Source of the DNA: Massilia sp. ZL223
GTDB lineage: Bacteria > Pseudomonadota > Gammaproteobacteria > Burkholderiales > Burkholderiaceae_D
Assembly (NCBI RefSeq): GCF_018119395.1
Contig: NZ_JAGPWD010000039.1
Coordinates: 1-54,962 of the forward strand
DNA length: 54,962 bases
Direction of reading: 5' to 3'
In this document: one piece after another, positions 44,708 through 52,348 of the stretch
How the letters are laid out: every line of letters begins with the position of its first letter
Position numbering within the stretch: position 1 is the stretch's first letter
Notes under the pieces: generated by a model
What the model was told of the DNA's origin: nothing
Databases searched by the model: none
The model's input: only the letters and a program-made list of their open reading frames with translations
Position numbers and translations under genes: made by a program

Positions 44708-44728
44708 ATTATTCGGAAAAACGATAAT
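44708..44728. promoter_or_regulatory. AT-rich dyad upstream of the LuxR gene
   Basis: ATTAT(T)CG at 44708-44715 and CGATAAT at 44722-44728 form a dyad with one extra base in the left arm. It lies 21-41 bases before the LuxR start, where an operator would affect its promoter. The TetR protein encoded just upstream is a candidate binder. Confidence 0.35.
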
Positions 44729-44746
44729 GCAGGGGGCATGCCGGTC

Positions 44747-44869
44747 CTAGCCGAGCATCGGGAGTCCAAAATCCTCGTTGCGGTTCGGGATTGCGTGGGT
44801 AAGACGGGCCGCGTAAACCATCGTGACGATACCGGCGGCCACGGACAAAAGCAGGAAATAGCTCAGCAT
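44747..44869 (-). CDS. 40-aa single-span membrane peptide
   Basis: A short frame: MLSYFLLLSVAAGIVTMVYA followed by ARLTHAIPNRNEDFGLPMLG. The first 20 residues make one membrane helix and the polar tail would face the cytoplasm. AAAGAGA lies about seven bases before the ATG. It sits between the TetR gene (36-base gap) and the LuxR gene (59-base gap), all on the same strand. Similar tiny subunits often stabilise membrane transporters or oxygenases; no function is proven. Confidence 0.6.
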   Translation of the reverse strand: MLSYFLLLSVAAGIVTMVYAARLTHAIPNRNEDFGLPMLG

Positions 44870-44905
44870 GATGGGTCTCTTTCTGTGGTTGGAAACGGGA
44901 TTCGC

Positions 44906-45526
44906 CTATTGCAGCGTGACCGGCGCCTGCGTGTAGGACGCCAGCAGGCGCCGGCAGGCCAACACCATGCGCTGGCCGATGCTCTCGTCGCGCAGGAAAC
45001 GGGCGTCGTGGGCCATGCCGACGACCAGGCTGTGAATCTCGAAGGTCAGCTGTTCGACATTCGTGTCCGGCGGCAGCTGGCCCAGCTCGACCGCGTCCTG
45101 GACCAGCTGGACCAGCAGGGTGCGCCAGCGCGCCAGGCCTTGCTGCAGGCGCTGGTGCAGGGCCGCATCCAGCGCGGCGCCGTCGAAGGCGCCGGCGATG
45201 TACAGGCAGCTCGCGCCCATCGCCGCCCCGCTCGCGCGCAAAGCCAGCTTGCGCACATGTTCTTCCAGCGCCGGCAGGCCGCGCGGCGCGGCGCGGGTCG
45301 GCGCCACCACGTCGCTCAGGAAGCGGCGGTCGTATTCGTCCAGCACCGCACGCTGCAGGCTGTTGAGCGAGCCGGCGCGGCAGAATACCCCGCTCTTGCT
45401 CATGCCCAGGCGCTTTGCCACTTTGCCGAACGACACCTGGGCGATGCCTTCCGCCATGGCGATGTCGAGCGCCGTCACAACGATCTCTGCCAGGGTTTCA
45501 TCCGCTTTGGTCGATATTGTTTTCAT
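44906..45526 (-). CDS. TetR-family transcriptional regulator
   Basis: 206 residues. The N-terminal HTH spans about 10-55 (VSFGKVAKRLGMSKSGVF), and the rest is a helical ligand-binding and dimerisation domain resembling the TetR group with a C-terminal AefR-like half. The start at 45526 is chosen because it precedes the HTH by a normal distance; the longer frame runs through an AT-rich promoter region. It is divergent from HxlR and directly upstream of the 40-aa membrane gene. Confidence 0.88.
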   Translation of the reverse strand: MKTISTKADETLAEIVVTALDIAMAEGIAQVSFGKVAKRLGMSKSGVFCRAGSLNSLQRAVLDEYDRRFLSDVVAPTRAAPRGLPALEEHVRKLALRASGAAMGASCLYIAGAFDGAALDAALHQRLQQGLARWRTLLVQLVQDAVELGQLPPDTNVEQLTFEIHSLVVGMAHDARFLRDESIGQRMVLACRRLLASYTQAPVTLQ

Positions 45527-45628
45527 CGCAGTATTGTTCCGAAAAAATTTCTGGAAGACAACTCTTATACATGCCAGTTGCGGTTTCTTAACAACTTTTC
45601 CCCCTTTGGTGGGGGAGTTGTACAGACA

Positions 45629-45652
45629 TTTGTGACACGATTTTGTGACACG
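45629..45652. repeat. Tandem 11-bp direct repeat TTTGTGACACG
   Basis: Perfect copies at 45629-45639 and 45642-45652, two bases apart, in the TetR/HxlR divergent region. They may be operator half-sites for TetR or another regulator. Confidence 0.55.
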
Positions 45653-45665
45653 CCACTGGGTTTCG

Positions 45666-45722
45666 TTTTGCAAGTGAGTTAAATGTTAAGCGATAGACTT
45701 TCATTTTGCAAGTGTGTAAAAT
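45666..45722 (+). promoter_or_regulatory. Two 19-bp direct repeats before the HxlR gene
   Basis: TTTTGCAAGTG(A/T)GT(T/A)AAAT occurs at 45666-45684 and 45704-45722, 17 of 19 positions identical, starting 38 bases apart. The second copy ends seven bases before the HxlR start codon. The CAAGTxxGT core is like sites bound by HxlR-type regulators, so autorepression is likely. Confidence 0.65.
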
Positions 45723-45729
45723 AAAGATT

Positions 45730-46218
45730 ATGGATACTCGTTCAGACAACCGTTCAGATACCCGTTCCGCATCCGCCTGCCCGATCGGCCGCGCCGCCCA
45801 TTTGATCGGCGACGAATGGATCATGCTGCTGCTGCGCGAGCTGTTCCAAGGCCCGCAAAAGTTCGACGAACTGCAGAAGAAGACCGGCGCCGCCACCAAT
45901 ATCCTGTCCAACCGGCTGGGGCGCATGATCGCCACCGGCATCGTGGTCAAGGTGATGTACCAGGAACGTCCTCCCCGCTACACCTACCGCCTCACCAAGC
46001 CGGGACTGGCCCTGCTGCCGATCGCGCTCGAGCTGATGCGCTATGCCGAGGAATGGATGCCTTCGGAACTGTGCTCGCCGCTGCAGCTGCGCCACAGCAC
46101 CTGCGGCAAGCTCACCCGCGCCGGCCAGGTGTGTTCCGAGTGCGGCGGCCCGATCACGATCAAGACCGCGCGCCTGGAACAGCGCGAGCTCGACGCGGAG
46201 CTGCCCGGCATCGCTTGA
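45730..46218 (+). CDS. HxlR-family transcriptional regulator
   Basis: 162 residues. A winged helix typical of HxlR proteins runs from CPIGRAAHLIGDEWIMLLLRELFQGPQKFDEL to about residue 110. A C-terminal extension has CGKL and CSECGG, a likely zinc-binding knuckle absent from shorter members. The Cys in SACPIG is placed like the redox-sensing Cys of HypR/YodB-type relatives. ATG at 45730 follows the AT-rich repeat region without a strong SD. Confidence 0.9.
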   Translation: MDTRSDNRSDTRSASACPIGRAAHLIGDEWIMLLLRELFQGPQKFDELQKKTGAATNILSNRLGRMIATGIVVKVMYQERPPRYTYRLTKPGLALLPIALELMRYAEEWMPSELCSPLQLRHSTCGKLTRAGQVCSECGGPITIKTARLEQRELDAELPGIA

Positions 46219-46386
46219 TGCTTCCTGCATTTTCTGTTGCGCGGGCGCCTCACGGATTGCGCCAGGACATTGTCTTTACCGCATAATTGATAATGTTTAG
46301 TCAATCCATGCTGCGATGTCCCGTCATCCCGACCAGTCCCGCCCCGCCGCCCTTTCCCTGACCCCGACCGGGAAGGGGTCGGTGTC

Positions 46387-47301
46387 ATGACCGCACGGGT
46401 GCCGACGCGCGTTTCCCGGCTGTACGAGGTCATGGACCTGATGCTCGATTCGGTCGGCGACCCGCTCAGCCTGGACGGCCTGGCCGCCTCGGCCAGCTAT
46501 TCGAGCTTCCACTTCGACCGCATCTTCCGCGAGCTGACCGGCTTTTCGGCCGTCGAATACCAGCGCAAGCGGCGCCTGCGCCGCGCCGCCCACCTGCTGC
46601 GCCACGAGCCTGACGTCGCGGTCGGACGCATCGCCCAGGATTGCGGCTTTCCCTGCAACGCCGCCTTCGCCAAGGCCTTCAAGCAGCAGTTCGGGATGTC
46701 CGCCAGGCGCTGGCGCGACGGCGGCTGGCGCGCCTACATGGATGCGCAAGTGGGCCGCGAGAGCGACGTCAGCTTCTTCGTGGCGGAGCCCAGCAACCTG
46801 GAAGCGATCCTGGCGCCCTATTGCCCGCCCGAGCCGGGCAGCATCGCGGCGCGCATCGCCGTGCGCCTGCTGCCTGCCGTGAACCTGCGCTACCAGCGCT
46901 TCTTCGGCCAGTCGGGGGCGGCGCTGTCGATCGCCTGCAACAGCTTCATCTGCGAGCGCGAACGCCAGGGCTTGCCGCCCGGCAGCCCGTGGTACGGCGT
47001 GTTCGACGAGGATCCGGGCTTCACCGGCGAGCGCGAATACTGCTACGACTTCGGCTTCGACGCCGCCGCGCAGGCCGACATCGAAGACCGCCAGCTCGGC
47101 ATGCGCGTGCTGCCGGCCGGGTATTACGCGGTGCTGGAATTCCGCCACGACTGGCCGCGCTTTCGCACCATGTACGAGGACTGGCTGGAACGCCAGGCGG
47201 TCTGGCGCCTGGACAGTACCCGGCCCCACATCCAGAAGGTGGAGCGCCCGGGCGATGGACAGTGGCAGGGCTGGCTGGCCTTGCCGGTCAAGAAGCGCTG
47301 A
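46387..47301 (+). CDS. AraC-family regulator with GyrI-like domain
   Basis: 304 residues. The AraC-type double HTH is N-terminal (about 8-110: LSLDGLAASASYSSFHFDRIFRELTG and IAQDCGFPCNAAFAKAFKQQFG). The C-terminal half (about 130-300) is a GyrI-like/SOUL-type ligand-binding domain, as in Rob and BmrR-type multidrug regulators. A role in response to small hydrophobic or cationic molecules is plausible. Single gene; no target is adjacent. Confidence 0.88.
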   Translation: MTARVPTRVSRLYEVMDLMLDSVGDPLSLDGLAASASYSSFHFDRIFRELTGFSAVEYQRKRRLRRAAHLLRHEPDVAVGRIAQDCGFPCNAAFAKAFKQQFGMSARRWRDGGWRAYMDAQVGRESDVSFFVAEPSNLEAILAPYCPPEPGSIAARIAVRLLPAVNLRYQRFFGQSGAALSIACNSFICERERQGLPPGSPWYGVFDEDPGFTGEREYCYDFGFDAAAQADIEDRQLGMRVLPAGYYAVLEFRHDWPRFRTMYEDWLERQAVWRLDSTRPHIQKVERPGDGQWQGWLALPVKKR

Positions 47302-47418
47302 GCTTGGGCGCATGTCGCCGGGCGGCGCTCCCAGTTCGCGACCCTGTACCGTGCTCCGTTTCCTTTCCACCTGACATACGATGGGGTGCCGCGAAAACCT
47401 GGATGACGCCCATTGCGC

Positions 47419-50265
47419 ATGAACTACACATCGGAGTTGTCAGGCATTCCGCGCGATCGCACGCCTTCCGCTGACAGCCAGGCGGCAAGAACCTTGTTCG
47501 AATACGAGGCCGGTCCGGCTTCGGTGCGCCTGGCGCTGGTCATCGTCGCGGTATCGCTAGGGATGTTTATCACGCTTATCCCGTTCGCGAGCACGCCGCT
47601 GGCTGCCCTTCCCTGGTTCATCCCCCTGCACCAGCCGGTTCTCGTGATCAACGACCTGATCACGACGACCCTGCTGCTCGGCTATTTCCGCCTCGTCCGC
47701 AAGCACTGCATCCTCATCCTGGCCTGCGGCTACCTGTACTCGGCCGTCATGGCCACGGTGCACTTGCTGTCCTTCCCGGGCGTATTCGCGCCTGCCGGGC
47801 TGCTCGGCGCCGGCCCGCAGACCACCGGCTACCTGCACGTCTTCTGGCACCTCGGCTTTCCCGTTGCGGTGATCGCCTATTCCTTCCTCAAGCAAGCCGA
47901 CCGGACCGCAGACAGGCCGGGGGCGGCGACGGCCAAGGCGGTGCTGGCGACGCTCGCTTGCACCGCCGTGCTGGGATTGCTGGCGACGGTGGGGGGCGAC
48001 TGGCTGCCAGAGATGCTGAAGGACAACCGCTACTCGTCCGTATTCAACATCGGCCGCTACGGCCAGTGGTTCGTCACCGGGCTGGCCCTGGCGATCCTGT
48101 TCACCCGCCGCTCGGCCTCGACCCTGGACATGTGGCTGGTGGTGGTGCTGTCCGCATGGTTCTTCGAGATCGGGCTCGTCAGCGTATTCAACGCCGGCCG
48201 CTGGGACGTCGGCTTCTACGCCGGCAGGATATACGGACTGGTCTCCTCGAGCTTCGTGCTCATCATGCTGCTGACCGAGCATGGGCGCATGCACCGCGAC
48301 CTGGCCGAAGCCCAGGCCAGTGTCCGCACTGCCGCCAGGCTTCAGGAAGCGCAGCAAGTGCTGCGCCTGGCCTTAGCAGCGGGAAAAATGGGCGTGTTCA
48401 GCTGGGACCTCGTCAACCAGCGCGCATGGTGGAGCCTGGAAGTGGAGCACGACATCCTCGGGCTGCGCCCCGGGGAACTGGCCCTGGTGCCGGACGCGCT
48501 GATGCCCTTCGTGCTCGCCGAGGACCGCGAGCGGGTGCAGGCCCAGGCGCGCGACTGTATCGGCAACAGGCGCGAGTGCGACGTCGAGTTCCGCCTGTGC
48601 GACGCGCAGGGGAACCTGCGCTGGGCGTTCGCGCGCGGGAAAGCCGGCTACGACGACAGCGGCAAGGCAACGGTGGTGTTCGGCGTCATCGGCGATATCA
48701 CGGAGCGCAAGCGCGGCGAGGCGGCGGCGGCCGAGATGGAGGTGCATTTCCGCACCATGGCGGACGAATTGCCGGAGATCGCCTGGATGGCGCGGCCGGA
48801 TGGCTGGATCTACTGGTTCAACCGGCGCTGGCACGAGTACACCGGGCTGTCGCAGCGCGAGGCCGAGGGCTGGGGATGGCGCCAGGTGAACGACCCGGCG
48901 CTGGTGCCGACCATCGTCGCCAAGTGGCGCCATTCGGTCGAAACCGGCGAGCCCTACGAGATGGTGGTGCCCTTGAAGGGCACGGATGGCCGCTGGCGGC
49001 AGTTCCTGAGCCGCGCCGTGGCGCTGCGCAACAACGACGGGCAGATCATCCACTGGTTCGGGGTCAATGCCGACATCACCATGCAGACCGAGGCGGAACA
49101 GGCGCTCAAGCTGGCGGACCAGCGCAAGGACGAATTCCTGGCCACCCTCGCCCACGAACTGCGCAATCCGCTGGCGCCGATCCGCAATGCCGCCGTCCTG
49201 CTGACCCGCATGCCCGGCCTGCCGGCCAACGTCGAACGGGCGCTGGCCGTCATCGACCGCCAGTCGCGGCACCTCGCGCGGCTGGTCGACGACCTGCTGG
49301 AGGTGTCGCGTATCACCCAGGGCAAGGTCTCCCTGCGCAAGTCGGAGGTGTCGCTGATCGACTGCCTGTCCGATGCGCTGCACGCAGTGGAAAGCACGCT
49401 CAAGGCCGCCGGGCATGAGGTCCTGGTGCACCTGACCGACGTTCCCCTGCTTGCGTCCGCGGACGCCACCCGCATGGTCCAGTGCTTCCTCAACCTGCTG
49501 AACAATGCGATCAAGTTCACCCCGCGCGGCGGCGTGATCAGCGTGACGGCCGAGCGGCTGCCGGGACAGGCGAGGATCGCGGTCTCCGACAGCGGCATCG
49601 GCATCCCGCCGGAACACCTCAAGGATATCTTCGGCCTGTTCTCGCAAGTCACCCCCGCGATCGAGCGCAGCCAGGGCGGCCTCGGGATCGGGCTGTCGCT
49701 GGTGAAGGGCTTCGTCGAGCTGCATGGCGGCAGTGTCGAGGCGGCGAGCGAAGGCCCCGGCTGCGGCAGCACCTTCACGGTATGCCTGCCGCTGCTCGAG
49801 CGGCCGGCCGACGCGCCTCCCGCCAGCCACGATGCCGGTCGCGATGCCGGGCGTGAAGCAAGGCATCACCCACGCCGCGTCCTGGTCATCGATGACAACC
49901 GCGATGCCGCCAACAGCATGGTGGCCCTGCTGCAGGCCGCGGGCCACGAGGTGCGCGAAGCCCACGACGGGCAAACCGGGCTCGCGCTCGCGTTCGATTT
50001 CGAGCCGGAGGTGGTCCTGCTCGACCTGGGCATGCCGGGCATGTCGGGTTTCGACGTGGCGCGCGAACTGCGGGGACGCACGGCGCAGCCGGCGCCGCGC
50101 ATCATCGCCGTCACCGGCTGGGGCCAGGAAAGCGACCGCCGGCTGACACGCGAGGCCGGATTCGACTTCCACCTGACCAAGCCGGTCAATCACACGGAGC
50201 TGGACGTGCTGCTGTCGATGAGCATGCCGGCTCCGGAACAGGCGGCGGCGCCGCTCCGGCGTTAG
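47419..50265 (+). CDS. MASE4-PAS-PAS hybrid histidine kinase with C-terminal receiver
   Basis: 948 residues. Residues about 30-290 form a MASE4-type membrane sensor with some eight helices. Two PAS domains follow (VFSWDLVNQRAWW, then EIAWMARPDGWIYWF). The kinase core has the phospho-acceptor His near 579 in LAHELRNPLAPI, an N box NNAIKF, and G boxes DSGIGIP and GGLGIGLS. A receiver ends the protein (VIDDNRDAA, phospho-acceptor Asp near 868 in LLDLGMPG, LTKPVN). ATG at 47419 is used; TTG at 47413 is the alternative. No cognate regulator gene is adjacent. Confidence 0.92.
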   Translation: MNYTSELSGIPRDRTPSADSQAARTLFEYEAGPASVRLALVIVAVSLGMFITLIPFASTPLAALPWFIPLHQPVLVINDLITTTLLLGYFRLVRKHCILILACGYLYSAVMATVHLLSFPGVFAPAGLLGAGPQTTGYLHVFWHLGFPVAVIAYSFLKQADRTADRPGAATAKAVLATLACTAVLGLLATVGGDWLPEMLKDNRYSSVFNIGRYGQWFVTGLALAILFTRRSASTLDMWLVVVLSAWFFEIGLVSVFNAGRWDVGFYAGRIYGLVSSSFVLIMLLTEHGRMHRDLAEAQASVRTAARLQEAQQVLRLALAAGKMGVFSWDLVNQRAWWSLEVEHDILGLRPGELALVPDALMPFVLAEDRERVQAQARDCIGNRRECDVEFRLCDAQGNLRWAFARGKAGYDDSGKATVVFGVIGDITERKRGEAAAAEMEVHFRTMADELPEIAWMARPDGWIYWFNRRWHEYTGLSQREAEGWGWRQVNDPALVPTIVAKWRHSVETGEPYEMVVPLKGTDGRWRQFLSRAVALRNNDGQIIHWFGVNADITMQTEAEQALKLADQRKDEFLATLAHELRNPLAPIRNAAVLLTRMPGLPANVERALAVIDRQSRHLARLVDDLLEVSRITQGKVSLRKSEVSLIDCLSDALHAVESTLKAAGHEVLVHLTDVPLLASADATRMVQCFLNLLNNAIKFTPRGGVISVTAERLPGQARIAVSDSGIGIPPEHLKDIFGLFSQVTPAIERSQGGLGIGLSLVKGFVELHGGSVEAASEGPGCGSTFTVCLPLLERPADAPPASHDAGRDAGREARHHPRRVLVIDDNRDAANSMVALLQAAGHEVREAHDGQTGLALAFDFEPEVVLLDLGMPGMSGFDVARELRGRTAQPAPRIIAVTGWGQESDRRLTREAGFDFHLTKPVNHTELDVLLSMSMPAPEQAAAPLRR

Positions 50266-50345
50266 CCGGCCTCCGTACACTGGACGGCAGCAATGAGCAG
50301 GAAGCAGACCTGAAAACGCCTGATCAGGCACCGCGCGGAGAATTG

Positions 50346-50669
50346 ATGAGCTATTACAATTGGGTGAATTTGCAGTACATGGATGATATCGAGCTCGATT
50401 TCGCGTTGTTAAAAGAACCTCTGAGGGTTCATCTCGACGACAGCGGCATTCATCAAGCCGTCCTGAAGGATGTCGAAGAGCTGCTGGCGGCCCACGAGGC
50501 AACGTTCAAGCTATACACGCCAATGATCGATGAAATCTTTCATCTGGCTTCGCGCTTGCAGCCTGATGCAGTATTCGGCCTGCAGGGACGGGGAGAAGAG
50601 TTACGGGATGTCTGGGTCAGGGAGTACAGGGCCGGTGAGGTAACTTTCTCCCAAGGCCCGTTTGAGTAA
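50346..50669 (+). CDS. Small hypothetical protein (107 aa)
   Basis: 107 residues, acidic and probably helical, with no recognised domain. GGAG lies five bases before the ATG. Codon use is AT-richer than in its neighbours, suggesting recent acquisition. Size and acidity would fit an immunity or antitoxin-type protein, but nothing in the sequence proves that. Confidence 0.6.
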   Translation: MSYYNWVNLQYMDDIELDFALLKEPLRVHLDDSGIHQAVLKDVEELLAAHEATFKLYTPMIDEIFHLASRLQPDAVFGLQGRGEELRDVWVREYRAGEVTFSQGPFE

Positions 50670-50726
50670 AGGACTCGTTACGTCGCAGTATGTGGCCGAC
50701 CGCCGACATGTCTACAATGAGGCCGA

Positions 50727-50966
50727 ATGAGAGAAATCCGCAGGCAAAACTTCGTGTACACCCTGGTGGAGGACGACGAAGGAAGATATTTTTTCGAACT
50801 CCTCCTGCCTGCGCCACGCGCGGCATGTGCACTCTACGAGATCGGGGTAAGGGCCTCGTCGTTCCAGAAATGGATGATAAAAATGCGGCCTGCCGTCGCC
50901 GATCGTATCGCCGGGCGTTTGATTCGCGAAGCACAAGATCGTCAACGCGCAGATTCATTGACTTGA
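50727..50966 (+). CDS. Small hypothetical protein (79 aa)
   Basis: 79 residues: MREIRRQNFVYTLVEDDEGRY, a beta-like N-terminal half, then a basic helix RPAVADRIAGRLIREAQDR. No family is recognised. It follows the 107-aa gene by 57 bases and shares its relatively low GC content, so the two may be one unit. Confidence 0.5.
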   Translation: MREIRRQNFVYTLVEDDEGRYFFELLLPAPRAACALYEIGVRASSFQKWMIKMRPAVADRIAGRLIREAQDRQRADSLT

Positions 50967-50969
50967 TCG

Positions 50970-51028
50970 TCAAAGAAAGCAGGCCCCTTCGCTTCGGGTC
51001 GAGACCTGCCGTCCCGGGACTTCTTTGA
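50970..51028. terminator. Stem-loop between convergent genes
   Basis: TCAAAGAA (50970-50977) pairs with TTCTTTGA (51021-51028), with an inner GCAGG/CCTGC pair. It lies exactly between the stop of the 79-aa gene and the stop of the AmpG-like gene and probably ends transcription from both. Confidence 0.5.
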
Positions 51029-52348
51029 TCACGCTTCGCCCGCATCCCTGCCGCCGGCGGCATCGGCCTCAAGCTTCATGAAGCGGCTCAGCACCAGCAC
51101 CGGCAGCGCCGACGCCAGCACCCACAGGAAAAAATCGCGGTAGCCCAGCGCCTGCTGGATATCGCCGCTGATCATCTTGAACAGCACGAAGCCCAGCTGC
51201 ATGAAGCCGGTGCCGAGGGCGTAATGCGCGGTCTGGTAGCGGCCGCTGGCCACCACCTGCATGATGAACAGGATCACGCCGACGAATCCGAAACCGTAGC
51301 CGAACATCTCCACGCCCAGCGCCCCGGTGATCACGGCGAGCGACGCCGGCTGGACTTCGCTCAGGTAGCAGAACACCGCGTTCGGCAGGTTCACCGCCAG
51401 GATCAGCCACAGCATGGCGCGCCGCAGTCCCAGCCAGGCGGTGAAGTAGCCGCCCGCCACGCTGCCCGCCAGGAAGGCCGCGGTGCCGACGGTGCCGTAG
51501 GCGAACCCCACTTCGGCGGTGCTCAAGCCCAGCCCCCCGACCGCGCGCGCATCGCGCAGGAACAGCGGGCCGATGCTCTGGATCTGCCCTTCGGCAGCGC
51601 GGAACAGGACGATGAACAGGATCGCCACCCAGATGCCGGGCTTGGCGAAGAAGCTGCGGATCACGTCGACCAGGGTGGCGGCGGCGTCCCTGGCCTTGCC
51701 GCCGGCCGGCTTGTCCTGCGCGCCGCGCGGGAGCGCGCGCAGGTGGTACAGGCCGAGCGCCACCAGCAGGCCGCCCAGCAGCGCGAACACGATGGTCCAG
51801 GCGGATTCGGTGCCCATGTGCTTTTCCAGGTTGCCGGCCAGGACCAGCAGGCCGCCCAGCGAGAGGAACTTGGCGGCATTGAAGAAGGCCCCCTGGTAGC
51901 CGGCATAGGCGGCCTGCTCGCGTGTCGACAGGTTGGCGATGTAGATGCCGTCGGCGACGATGTCGTGGCTGCTCGACGCCAGCGCCACCACCGCCAGCAG
52001 CGCGATGCACAGCGCGAACCAGCCGGGCAGCTGGAGCGCCAATGCGACCAGGCCCAGGGCCGCGCCGCCCAGCAGCTGGAAGGCCACCACCGCCAGGCGC
52101 TTGCTGGGCGCGAGTTCCAGGAATGGGCTCCACAGCGCCTTGAAGGCCCAGGCCAGGCCGATGGCGCCGGTCCAGTGCATGATCTGGTCGTTCGGCACGC
52201 CCATGCTCTTGAGCATCTGGCCCGCCACCAGGGCCACCGCATAGAAAGGCAGGCCCTGGGCCAGGTAGAGGGTCGGGACCCAGGCCAGCGGATGGCGGCG
52301 CGCGCCGGGCGCTGCGGTGATCGCGGGGAGGTCGTGCATAACGGTCAT
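51029..52348 (-). CDS. AmpG-like MFS permease
   Basis: 439 residues with about twelve membrane helices. The pattern HPLAWVPTLYLAQGLPFYAV and SSHDIVADGIYIA resembles AmpG, the importer of anhydromuropeptides (GlcNAc-containing sugars). It starts by overlapping the hexosaminidase stop (ATGA), so both are co-translated. In this operon it probably imports chitobiose or muropeptide fragments for the hexosaminidase. Confidence 0.88.
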   Translation of the reverse strand: MTVMHDLPAITAAPGARRHPLAWVPTLYLAQGLPFYAVALVAGQMLKSMGVPNDQIMHWTGAIGLAWAFKALWSPFLELAPSKRLAVVAFQLLGGAALGLVALALQLPGWFALCIALLAVVALASSSHDIVADGIYIANLSTREQAAYAGYQGAFFNAAKFLSLGGLLVLAGNLEKHMGTESAWTIVFALLGGLLVALGLYHLRALPRGAQDKPAGGKARDAAATLVDVIRSFFAKPGIWVAILFIVLFRAAEGQIQSIGPLFLRDARAVGGLGLSTAEVGFAYGTVGTAAFLAGSVAGGYFTAWLGLRRAMLWLILAVNLPNAVFCYLSEVQPASLAVITGALGVEMFGYGFGFVGVILFIMQVVASGRYQTAHYALGTGFMQLGFVLFKMISGDIQQALGYRDFFLWVLASALPVLVLSRFMKLEADAAGGRDAGEA

